A stretch of 64,000 nucleotides of DNA from Antennarius striatus (Eukaryota > Chordata > Actinopteri > Lophiiformes > Antennariidae): the NCBI RefSeq assembly GCF_040054535.1, contig NC_090785.1, positions 21,416,501 to 21,480,500 of the forward strand, read 5' to 3'. The first letter of the stretch is position 1; every line of letters begins with the position of its first letter. The translations under genes and the position numbers were made by a program. Below the pieces are notes generated by a model that had not been told where the DNA came from, searched no databases, and worked only from the letters and a program-made list of their open reading frames with translations. Below are positions 24,516-43,104 of this stretch, in pieces.

Positions 24516-24521
24516 AATAAA
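24516..24521 (+). promoter_or_regulatory. Malate synthase polyadenylation signal
   Basis: AATAAA 174 bases after the stop, inside a short repeat also found at 31350-31394. It faces the naa15 signal on the other strand 60 bases away, so the two transcripts end almost back to back. Confidence 0.6.
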
Positions 24522-24575
24522 TGTGCACCCCCCCCAACACGACAGCCAGGCCTTTTGGTTTTGCCAACATTTGTT

Positions 24576-24581
24576 TTTATT
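24576..24581 (-). promoter_or_regulatory. naa15: naa15 polyadenylation signal
   Basis: AATAAA on the minus strand, 370 bases past the naa15 stop codon. Confidence 0.65.
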
Positions 24582-24949
24582 AATTTGTAATATATAAATT
24601 ACTTTTAAAAATGTGAGAAGCAGATGCACCTTCAAGGAGGACACGGCGTGAAAACACAGGGGGGGGGTTAGAAAACCTGTCTGTGTTGACAGAAGCCGTC
24701 TCAGCCTGCCGGAGTCCACTTCCTGCTCTGCCTCTCAAACCGGATCAGTCTGTTCCGCTACAGCCGTGGGCGGGGCCCTCAGTGGGGGGGGGGTTACCTT
24801 TCCTCTGCGCGACAGCTCCGGTCCTGTGATCAGTCCATCCAGATCAGTGCATTGTGGGGGGGGGGGGGCAACTCGCAGCAGCCGTAGCCTGGGGGGGTCA
24901 GGGGTCGGGGCGATGGAGGCTTCTGGCGGCGCTCGCTCCTCCTCAGAGC

Positions 24950-33535
<8,586 letters not shown>

Positions 33536-33780
33536 GCTGCTGCTTCCTTGGCGCCGGTCGGTGCACACATGAAGGGCGTCCCGCTGGAGGCCGCGGTTCT
33601 GGACCGGTTCGCTGTGTTCGGGCTCCTCTCTCACGTGTTGAAGCCGAGGCCCCCTTCCGAGCAAAATGGCCGCCGAGCATCTCTTCCGGGTCACGGAGCT
33701 CCGCGTCTGCGTGCGGGCCGGGGTCGACCTGGAGCCGCCGGTCTGTCAGCGGACTGATCGATACCTGTAGAGCTGCCGCT
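33536..33780. promoter_or_regulatory. naa15: GC-rich naa15 5' region
   Basis: CpG-rich block immediately upstream of the naa15 ATG (many ccg, gcg and cgg triplets), typical of a housekeeping promoter and 5' UTR. The start site is not determined. ndufc1 starts 2.7 kb away on the other strand. Confidence 0.45.
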
Positions 33781-34300
33781 CCAAAGAGGACATTCATTTA
33801 TTTTTATGTTATAAATTGGTACAATTAATAATGCTTTCCTGTAGTGTGAGAAGACCTTCTGACAGAATTGTTTAACGTGTGATAAATTTAATATATAAGG
33901 TTTCTTGCGCCAGATGTGTTCTTTGTGCCTCATTTCTGACAGTGAAAAATAACATTTCTGTAGTTTGTGCACAGACAGGTCAGATTTAGCTGTTATATTC
34001 AATAAAGAACCACTTTCTCCCGTGTGCCTGAATGTAAATCCTCACTGCTCCTTCCTTCTTACTTCTCTCGCTCTGAACACAGATTCCGTTTCACAGCAGA
34101 CGTGATCAGATGATCACAGAGTCATCGATAAATCGCTCCAACGTTCAAGAGAACCCAAGGTGTCGTGTTTGTCATCACATTTAATTAATTATGTAATTAT
34201 TATTTTGCTATTTGTTGACCTTTATAACCCGTAGCACAAACAGTCTTATGTTTGTTTTATTTGGCCCTGAATGTGTTTGAAATCACTTATCAGAACTCTT

Positions 34301-34392
<92 letters not shown>

Positions 34393-34690
34393 CTTTATTA
34401 ATCCCGGAGGAAATTGCATATATCCACTGCTCAGGCATTACATAACAAATAATACTGGATAAACACCAGGAGAAAAGGAAACATTGACATCACAGGACAT
34501 ACCACAAGACATACATTACACTAACAGACAGGCACATGCAGCACTAGCAGGACTTATATACTAAACTATAACTAAAATATAAACAGTATAAAATTTAAAA
34601 ATATTACAGTATTAAAATATAAACAGTATAAAATAAAATCTAAACAGTATAAAATTGAATTAAAATATAAAACAGTATAAAAAATAAATG

Positions 34691-34737
<47 letters not shown>

Positions 34738-35725
34738 ACAGTATAAAATTAAATTTAAATTAAATTAAATTAAATCCATATTCAACCCCGTGCTGACCTC
34801 GCCACCTCCCCCCCGCTCCTGAGAGAGTCATTGTCATTGTACCCCCTGATGGCACGGGGCACGAAGGAGGACCTCAGCCTCTCTGTGGAGGCGCTGTGTG
34901 ACAGCAGTCTGCCGCTGAAGGTGCTCCTCTGCTGGGAGAAGGTGGTGTGTAGGGGGTGCCTGGTGTTGTTCATGATGGCCTTAATTTTAGACATGGTCCT
35001 GCTCTCCAGAAGCATATCCACAGAGTCCAGGCTCAGCCCGACCACTGAGCCCGCTCTGCGGATGAGTCTGTTCAGACGGTCCATATCTCTTTTCCTGGCC
35101 CCCCCACCCCAACACACAATGGCGTATGACAGCACACTGGAGACTACGGACTGATAGAACATGAAAAGGAGCTTAGGACAGATGTTGAAGGAGGCCAGCC
35201 TCCTTAGGAAGTACATCCTGCTCTGCCCCTTCTTGTACACACAGTTGGAGTTGAGTGACCAGTCCAGTCTGCTGTCTAGCTGCAGTCCCAGGTACTGATA
35301 GTTTTCTACCACCTCCACCTCACTGCCTTTGATGATCACCGGCTGTAGAGAGGAAGGTGCCCGCCGGAAATCCAGAACCATCTCCTTTGTCTTGGAGACG
35401 TTGAGCTGGAGCTGGTTCTGTTGGCACCACTCCACGAAGTCAGCCACCAATGCCCTGTACCCCCCCTCATCACCCTCCCGGATACATGCCACTATCGCGG
35501 TGTCATCGGAGTACTTCTGTATGGGGCATGTATCCGAGTTGTGCTTGAAGTCTGATGTGTAGAGGGTGAAGAGAATGGGGGATAGAATGCTCCCCTGTGG
35601 CGCCCCCGTGCTGCTGGTCACCATAGAAGACAAACAGTCCCCCATACGGACGTACTGGGGTCTGTCCGTTAGGTAGTCCGTAATCCAGTTTACGAGGTAG
35701 GGGTCCACAGCCATGGAGGTCAGTT
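34301..35725 (-). mobile_element. L2/CR1-group (Rex1-like) LINE, 5' truncated
   Basis: A 310-codon open minus-strand frame (35714-34782) begins inside the RT: FLTDYLTDRPQYVRMG-type start (actual WITDYLTDRPQYVRMG), GAPQGSILSPILFTLYTSDF, catalytic box KYSDDTAIV, then the thumb region ENYQYLGLQLDSRLDWS. The noncoding 3' end follows through an AT-rich stretch (with an (AT)n run at 34695-34733), and ends caatttcctccgggattaat read on the minus strand plus about 22 copies of TATC (34301-34391). The endonuclease is missing. The intact frame suggests recent insertion. It lies between the naa15 and ndufc1 start sites. Confidence 0.8.
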
Positions 35726-36251
35726 TATCATATTAAATCAAACTAAACTTTAATATCAGATATTAAAGTTAATCGAACAGATATTCTACTGAGTGTTATG
35801 GTGGGGGAGGGGCAATATTTAGGGGTGGGGGTGGGGGGTAAATGTTTAAAAAGTTTATAATAGATGCAGACTCAAGTAGTACTTTGACAATAACCAAGAT
35901 AGATAGGTAAATAAATGCTTTATGGATCCCGGGGCAATTTGCGATTTTTTTTTTCAAGAACATACAATGAGACGTAAGACAGGAAATTATGGTGGAAGAA
36001 AATGAATGTGAAAACGTGAAAAAATATTTCTCTAACAACTGATCTCGCTGCACGTGGGACACGTATTTTGTCACGTATTTTGTCACGTATTTTTCGAGGG
36101 TTATAGCTGTGGAGATTCATGTAGAACCACGTTCCGAACAGCAGGTGGCGACAATGCGCCCGTAAGTTGTCTGCTAACCGTAAAAAAAAACCACAGAAGA
36201 AGATAAAGAAACCGAAGAAGAAGAAGAAGAAGGAAGCAGGGTTTTAGCAAA

Positions 36252-39200
36252 ATGACGTTCAGCCGGTCATTATCACGATATGTTTCCTTTAATAAAGGTG
36301 AGACGGGATCGAATGACAACTTATTTGTGTATTCTTGATACTCACAGCTTGAGCTCCGTGTGTGTGTCTGTGTGTGTGTGTGTGTTCTGTAGCCTGACCT
36401 TAGCTTAGCATCACTTTAGCACTGCTAAGGCTAATGTTTTCTTGTTTATTTTCATAGATGTTAAGAAATATTCTTCTTTTTAATTAGTGTGATCTTATTC
36501 TCACCACTATCTTTATTTTTTCACTGAAGGTGGTCGGAATGTGTAACCTGACAGGAGAACCTGTGGGATTCATCAATTTTATTCTTACCTCTGTGTTTTT
36601 GCAGAATATTTAAAAATAATCGGATTAAAACGAAAGTAGATATAATAATGTATTTAATGAATGAGTGGGATTGTTTTATGTTGTTTTTTGTGTTGCTAAA
36701 TATAACTTCAGCTCATCAGCACTTTTTGATCAGTTTTGTCCTTGGTGTGGGTGTAATACTGTCAAATGTTTGAATGTTGTTTACAGCTGTAGGAATAATA
36801 AATCTACTGCTAGCATCATGTAATGTTGTGAGTTCATACTTAAATCTACAGCTGTGTTACTTTATTGTTACCTCTGTGTTTTTGATCTTTGTCAAACATC
36901 TGGAACCTGATATTCGATGGGTTCACAAAACGTTTGTGTTTAGTTGTGTTCAGTAGCTCAGTCCATAAGTCCTGGTTGGGAACCGGAGGGTCGGTGGTTC
37001 GAGACCCATGTCGGGCAAAAACATTTGGAGTGTGAACTGGTAGTGGATAGGTGTCGGTAGATTAAACTCTCAAACATCTAAATGTCTTTCTAACATCATA
37101 AAGTTCTTCATGTCAGTGTTCCTCACATGGTTCTCAGAGGATGTTTCAGGAGCTCCCTGCTGACGCTGTTTGTTCTTTCTCCAGCTGGATCCAGGTCTTT
37201 TTTCACAAGCTCCAAGTCTGACATTGGAAACCCCAAATGGCTGCGAGTGGGGCTCTCCTTTGGAACAACTGTCTTCCTTTGGGCCCTGGTAAGTTACAAT
37301 AAACATGAAACGTGGAGATAACGTGTCATTTCAGCATGTGTTCGTTTGTAGTCGGATTGTTGTGATTGACTCTCTCAAGGTTCCTTTGGAACAGGGGTGT
37401 CAAACTCATTTTGACAAAGGGCCACATCAGCATAACGGCTGTCCTCAAAGGGCCAGATGTAACTAATAAATGTACTAATGTACTACTAAATGTAACTCAA
37501 TGTAATGCAACATAACTGTAACTACTGCTTAATGTTAAATACAGTGGTACCTCTACTTATAAAATTTTCTACTTACAAAACGCCTCGACAGGAAAATATT
37601 GCCTCTAGTTACAAAAGAAATTCCGAGTTACAAAAGGTAAGAATACAGTATGGGCTGATAATCGCAGCTCCCACAGGTTCCTGAACGCAACATTCTTAGA
37701 GCTGCTCTGCCGTTGGCTATTACCTAGTAATTTCCTGCCATCCCATTGGCTCAGACGGACCTCTGTGTGGAGCTAGATAGGTGTCTCTGCAGCATCCTCG
37801 TCATTCGGCCCTCGACCCATGAGGTGTTCTGATAGTTTTACGTAAATATATTAACTTTTAGAGTATTCACTATGGACCCCAAGAAAGTGACGGAGAAAAG
37901 AGGAAAAGAAAAGACGAAGAAAAGAGTTTTTTGTCCGTACAAACAAAGCAAGACATCATAGAAAAGCCTGAAAAAGGGATGCATTTGGTTGATCTCACCA
38001 AAGAATATGGCCGTAATGCATCTACAATCACCACGTTATTAAAACAAAAGGAAGTTTAAGGAGTTTAAGGCGTCGCGTGGGTGGTTGGAGAAGTTCAGAA
38101 GGAGGACTGGAATTCACTCTGTTGTTCATGGTGGGGCAAGAGGGCATGAACCAAAGAGGGCAAAAAACAATGAGGACAGCAGTTAAAAGATAAATGACCG
38201 TCATTATTATTCTTTATTCTTTGTTTTTTACGTTATGCACAACTCTCATTTATTGTGTAATAATCTAATTGTAACATGTATTTGTTACATGTTTTGATGC
38301 ATTTTTATGCTTCATAAAAAATTTATGTCTGAATTTTGGGGGGCTTGGAACGGATTAGGGCATTTGCATGGAAAACGCGTCTCTACTTACAAAATTTTCT
38401 ACTTACGAAATTTCTTCCTGAACCAATTAATTTTCGTAAGTAGAGGTACCACTGTATTACTAAAAGTAACTCAATGTAATATAACATAAATGTAACTACT
38501 CCTTAATGTTAAATAATTCTGAATTTATTCATTTTCAAGTTCCAAACATTACAGTTACACAGAACAAAATGTTTGTTTCTCTGTTCTAACATAAATCCTT
38601 TTAATTTGTCAGGTTATTAAACCCACAGAACTCCATCAATCAAGGATCAAACTATCCAGGAGAATTAAAAAAACAAACATCGAACACAAGTTAGGAAATT
38701 AACTTTGTTCAGAACGTTTGTCGTTGTCAAAGTTAAAATAGTCTTAACTACTGCATTGTGGGAAATGTAGTTCTGCCAAAAGCACACTTTGGATCTCTTT
38801 ATTTTTAGACACTCTGACCTTGTATGCTCTCGCGGGCCACATAAAATGATGTGGAGGGCCACATTTGGCCCCTGGGCCTTGAGTTTGACACATGTGCCTC
38901 AGAAGTCATTTGACTGGAGACTGAAGTCCGGTCACACACCAACCTGCCGCACACATCTACTCTAACGTACCGAGAAGTCTCTGCACGCCCCCCAGCAAAT
39001 CAGTTGTTGAGTCAGGAGAAGCAGGACAGATGAGTCTCGTCCGCCTTCGTTCTTGTCTTCATGTCGCTCGAGCCCAGCCTGAGGACAGCCCCGGGTCAGA
39101 ACAGGGTCAGAACAGGGTCAAAACAGGGTCAGAACAGGGTTAGGGTGTCGCTGTTCTTCCAGCCAGCAGGTGGCGGCAGTGAGCAGGATTCCTTTGAGAA

Positions 39201-39619
39201 GAAAGAGAATTCTATAACGTTAATGTTCGTGACAATAATCAGCTCTAATAAAGTCTCAGATCAGTTTGTATGAGCTCACAGACAAACACTGTCAGGGATC
39301 AGGCTGGTCTGTAGTGAAGAATGTGACACTATGGGATGTAGCTGAGAGAAGAATGTTCTTTAAACCACTCTTGTTTTTGTCTCCTGCCTGCAGCTCTTCA
39401 AACAGCACAGCGCTGATGTCCATGAGTACAGAGTGAAGAATGGTCTGGAGCCGTCCTCCACATGTGAGTATGTCGTCACGACAACAGATTTAAAGCTCTG
39501 TTACATCTAAGTGTCTTCATTCTATAACCCGATGCAGCGTCATTCTCATATTCAGTGTGAGGACATGAAATCCTAACGATGAACGAGTGAACCTTCACCC
39601 TGTGCTTCTGTTTACAGGA
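36252..39619 (+). CDS. ndufc1: NADH dehydrogenase (ubiquinone) 1 subunit C1
   Basis: Four exons: 36252-36297, 37185-37288, 39394-39463, 39618-39619; 222 nt, 73 residues (human 76). Accessory, single-pass subunit of respiratory complex I in the inner mitochondrial membrane. The N terminus MTFSRSLSRYVSFNKAG is a basic, Ser-rich mitochondrial leader. The mature part GNPKWLRVGLSFGTTVFLWA holds the membrane helix, and HSADVHEYRVKNGLEPSST is the C-terminal tail (human ends EYKRRNGLE). The stop codon is split: T from exon 3 and GA from exon 4. If intron 3 is retained, translation reads TGT GAG TAT at the same place and runs on. Intron 2 carries a nested pair of DNA transposons. Confidence 0.95.
36362..36386 (+). 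repeat. Short (TG)n in ndufc1 intron 1
   Basis: TGTG run with one TC interruption. Confidence 0.8.
36947..37075 (+). mobile_element. tRNA-derived SINE
   Basis: A-box-like gtagctcagtccataag (36961-36977) and B-box ggttcgagaccc (36996-37007) spaced as in a tRNA, followed by tggagtgtgaactggtagtg, a tail I recall from fish SINEs. The tRNA fold is not intact enough for a functional tRNA. It lies in ndufc1 intron 1. Confidence 0.7.
37392..38896. mobile_element. hAT-type element (outer), host to a Tigger insertion
   Basis: Terminal inverted repeats caggggtgtcaaactc (left) and cacatgtgtcaaactc (right, reverse complement), with subterminal gggccacat / ggccacataa blocks typical of non-autonomous hAT elements. 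The interior has tandem copies of a 60-70 bp unit (tgtaactcaatgtaat and so on). No transposase is visible. An 8-bp target duplication could not be confirmed. Confidence 0.7.
37542..38454 (+). mobile_element. Tigger/pogo-like element nested in the hAT element
   Basis: Termini cagtggtacctctacttat and its near-perfect reverse complement at 38437-38454, flanked by TA on both sides (37540-37541, 38455-38456). The interior has transposase N-terminal remnants: MDPKKVTEKRGKEKTKK at 37873, a CENP-B-type helix-turn-helix piece (MHLQSP region) and FKASRGWLEKFRRRTGIHSV. Stops, frame breaks and a large deletion of the catalytic DDE part make it non-autonomous. Confidence 0.8.
39090..39150 (+). repeat. 13-bp tandem repeat
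   Basis: About four copies of cagaacagggtca in ndufc1 intron 2, the last grading into gggttaggg. Confidence 0.85.
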
Positions 39620-39675
39620 GGCGGTGGTTCTTAAAGGGCCCCCCAGCACTGGGTTCTTCTGTCTGAACTGTGTTT

Positions 39676-39681
39676 AATAAA
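39676..39681 (+). promoter_or_regulatory. ndufc1: ndufc1 polyadenylation signal
   Basis: AATAAA 57 bases after the split stop codon. Confidence 0.8.
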
Positions 39682-39827
39682 GTCTCTCCTGTGAAACACA
39701 CGCCTGTCGTCACCTTTTGTTCATGGATCACTTCTAAAAAAGGAACTCGGCGTTGTCTGGGTGCAGGTGGGACGGCGTCACGAGGTTGGGTGTGAGCTGA
39801 GGTCAGACTGCAGAGAAGTTTGTTTGT

Positions 39828-42335
39828 CCAATCCAATCCAAACTTTATTTGTTGAGCACTTTACCACAACCGCAGTCGACCAAAGTGCTGTACAGGCGAA
39901 TGAATAAAAAAGAACAAACATTATAGATAAAAGACAAAATGGCTCAAATATTATAAGTAAAGTTAATCAACTAAAAACACAAAAAATAAAATATGGATAA
40001 AGCAAGTAATCAGAGCAATAAAAAGTAAGATAAAAAAGATAAGACAAAATAAAATCTGGTGTCTATCTAGATGTTAAAAGCCAAGGAGAAGAGGTAGGTC
40101 TTCACACGAGATTTAAAAACAGACAGAGAAGAGGCCTGTCTGATTTGCTGAGGCAGATCATTCCACAATTTGGGTGCCACAACAGCAAAGGCACAGTCCG
40201 CTCTGAGCTTCTGTTTGGTTTTAGGCACATTCAGGAGCAGCTGATCAGCTGACCTGAGAGAGCGAGCAGGTACATAGGGGTGTAGAAGCTCAGAGAGGTA
40301 AGGCGGGGCAAGGGCATTCAGGGATTTAAAAGTAAATAAAAGAATTTCAAATGGATTCTAAAATGTATGGGCAGCCAGTGGAGTGAGGCTAAAATGGGGG
40401 TAATGTGCTCATGTTTACGGGTGCTGGTCAACAGACGTGCAGCAGCGTTTTGGACCATCTGGAGACGGGAGAGGGAAGAAGTACTGACCCCCACATAAAG
40501 AGAATTGCAATAGTCCAGCCTAGTGGTGACAAAGGCGTGGATGACTGTTTCAAAGTGTTGCCTCGAAAGAATCGGTTTTATTCTGGCCAGCTGCCTCAAA
40601 TGATAAAAGCTGGACTTCACTACTGCCCTGATCTGGCTGTCAAGCTTGAGACCTGAGTCCATTTTTACCCCAAGATTAGTGATGGCTGGTTTGATATGCT
40701 GGACCAAAGAACCCAGATCTGGAAGGGGTGTTCCAGCGGTGCCACCAAAAAACATCACTTCGGTTTCCTTTTCATTGAAACTCAAAAAGTTCAGAGCCAT
40801 CCAGGCCTTAATGTCATCAAGACATTTAACTAATGCAGCGATAGAGTACGCATTGTTCTTTTTGAGTGGAACATAAATCTGGCTGTCATCCACATAACAG
40901 TGGTAGTGAATCCCATGCTTCCTAAGTATGGAGCCAAGCGGGAGCAGATAGAGAGAGAAGAGAAGAGGGCCCAGAACTGAGCCCTGTGGGACCCCACACA
41001 GGAGAGGAGCAGAGGAGGACACCGAGTTGCCAAGGCTGACACAGAACATTCCATCGGTCAAGTACGACCTGAACCACTCCAGTGCTATGCCCCTGATGCC
41101 CACCCACTGCTCCAAGCGGGAGATCAGGATTTCATGGTCCACTGTATCAAATGCAGCAGTTAAGTCTAAAAGCACTAAAATAACAGTCACCAGAGTCTGT
41201 AGCTAAAAAGATATCATTAAAAACCCTCAAAAGAGCTGATTCTGTGCTGTGCAGGGTTTTAAAACCGGATTGGAAAACCTCAAGAATATTGTAGTCTTTC
41301 AGAAAGTCTATTAATTGACTGTAGACTATCTTCTCAAGGATTTTTGAGCGAAAAGGTAGTTTGGAGATCGACCTGAAACTGACAAGAGCTGTAGGATCTA
41401 GGCCAGGTTTTTTGATCACAGGTTGCACTATTGGGTGTTTAAAATACACAGGGACGACACCTGAGGAGAGACTGCTTTTAATAATTGTGAGAACAGAAGT
41501 TCCAACCGTGGGGAAAACCTCTTTAAGCAGTCGAGGAGGGACAGCATCACTTGGAGAACCTGAGGGCCTCACCTGACCAACAATCTCCTGTACAAAGGAC
41601 AGTGTCACGGCTCAAACTGGTCAAAAACAGCAGAGCAGGTGACAGAGATTGAGGGGTCGTAAGCAGGAGGTGAGATGAGAGCCCTTATAGAAGAGACCTT
41701 GTCAATAAAAAACTGATGAAAATTTTCACAGACAACAGGAGAAGTCTCTATACCAACTGTCTGCTTGGCATTAAGAGCTGAATCAATTGTTTTAAACAAA
41801 ACACGAGGTTTGTGACAGTTAGAGAGGATAATATTAGACAAGTGTTCTCTTTTAGCACTTTTCACAGTTTTCTGATAATGACGCCAGCAGTCCCTCAACA
41901 TTTGAAGAGACACCTGCAGTTGGTCCTTTTTCCATTTGCGCTCAGTTTTACGGCACTCAGGTCTGGCAGCACCAGTCGAGTCATTTAACCAGGGCTCAGA
42001 TTTAGTTTTAGGCTGCCTGGTTTTTAATGGAGCCACAGAGTCTAAGACAGTCTGGCAGGTGGAGTGAAACCATGAGCTGAGCTCCTCTGTACTGCACACA
42101 GACTCAGGAATGGTGGAGTTGTGATTAAAAGCGGCTGAAAACTGAACAGCGGTGAAGGGTTTATGACGCGACAGCGCTGAGAAGCAGATTTAACTGTATT
42201 AGTGACAAGAGTAACCTCAAAAAGCACAGGCATATGATCTGAAAACACTGCAGCACAAATCTCTAGGTTAAAAACAGGCAAACCAGACGATAAAACAAGA
42301 TGGAGTGTGTGTCCATGTTGTTGTGTGGGTCCAGA
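39828..42335 (-). mobile_element. L2-clade LINE, 5' truncated
   Basis: Minus strand, in order: end of the APE endonuclease (VFSDHMPVLFEVTL near 42230-42270), a linker frame (LKTRQPKTKSEPWLND; ECRKTERKWKK; 42099-41605), RT entry (LKDYNILEVFQSGFKTLHST) and a 290-codon RT frame (41190-40318) with [36 protein letters not shown] and the catalytic [12 protein letters not shown]. The 3' UTR ends near 39830 with TTGGATTGGA-type repeats. At least three frame breaks, so inactive. It lies between ndufc1 and mgarp. Confidence 0.85.
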
Positions 42336-42507
42336 CACAGACTGCGGGGCTGGAACACCTCATCCGGCCCGACGACAGGCAGCAGCCAGGAGTCCACAGG
42401 GTCCAGTGAGCGGCGGGAGAAAGAGAGGCCCGGCATGGCTCCAAACTTCACACAGGGTGGGACTCGAACCCGAAACCACCGTGTTGTGCTGCGACAGCTC
42501 ATTATGA
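42310..42507 (-). mobile_element. SINE-like fragment with tRNA B box
   Basis: On the minus strand a tRNA-like T arm (ggttcgagtcc, complement of 42460-42470) is followed by ctgtgtgaagtttggagcca, which resembles the body of a common fish tRNA-SINE. The 5' half of the tRNA is missing. Confidence 0.5.
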
Positions 42508-42897
42508 AATAATAAATAATAATTTGACACTCCTGCTCTGTATGCTTTAAACTAGTTTTATACCCTTTAAAACTCTTAGTTTGAATATTTATTTTTTAAA
42601 AGCCCACATTTGTTATCTTGTACTTGCTGCCTTATATTTATGATTATAATCATAATTTATGATTAGGATTATATTTCTAATCTCACGCACCAAACACGGG
42701 GGTCAATCCTCTGACGTCACACTTTCTGGTCAATAATCCAGATCCTGATTCTCTCTAAATAAACTGGAGTTTGACATTTTAATAAAGTAAAAGTAAAGCG
42801 TTTGTCCACCAGAATGCACCCCGAGGAGCCCTCAACCCTCTCAGGCTGTTCTCACTGGACGTCCTGTCCTCCAGCTCTGGGTCTGGATGGGTTTAAA

Positions 42898-42919
42898 TGA
42901 CGTCACGTGAACAGACGTG
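42898..42919. promoter_or_regulatory. mgarp: CRE and ACGTG motifs upstream of mgarp
   Basis: A palindromic CRE TGACGTCA (42898-42905) overlaps an E-box CACGTG (42904-42909); a second ACGTG lies at 42915-42919, then another TGACGTC at 42920-42926. ACGTG is the core of hypoxia-response elements. They are about 190 bases upstream of the mgarp ATG. Function is inferred only. Confidence 0.45.
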
Positions 42920-43104
42920 TGACGTCTCCCGGGGGCGTGTCCGACCTCTTATAGCCGAGGCGCTGGCGCACCAATCAGCTTCCATACACGGGGGGGGCGG
43001 GGCGGTCTGTTCCCGCCCCCACGCACATTTCTCCGCTCCAGCCGTGAAGCACTCCTCCACGGGCTGCCGACGTGACGCGGGACCTTTCCACTCGTGGAGC
43101 CGAC

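Noticed and set aside
36961-37020. Functional tRNA gene
   Set aside because: A and B boxes are present but the stems do not pair well and SINE-type sequence follows.
42440-42480. tRNA gene from the ggttcgagtcc motif
   Set aside because: Only the T-arm half is tRNA-like; no acceptor stem or anticodon arm can be drawn. Called a SINE fragment instead.
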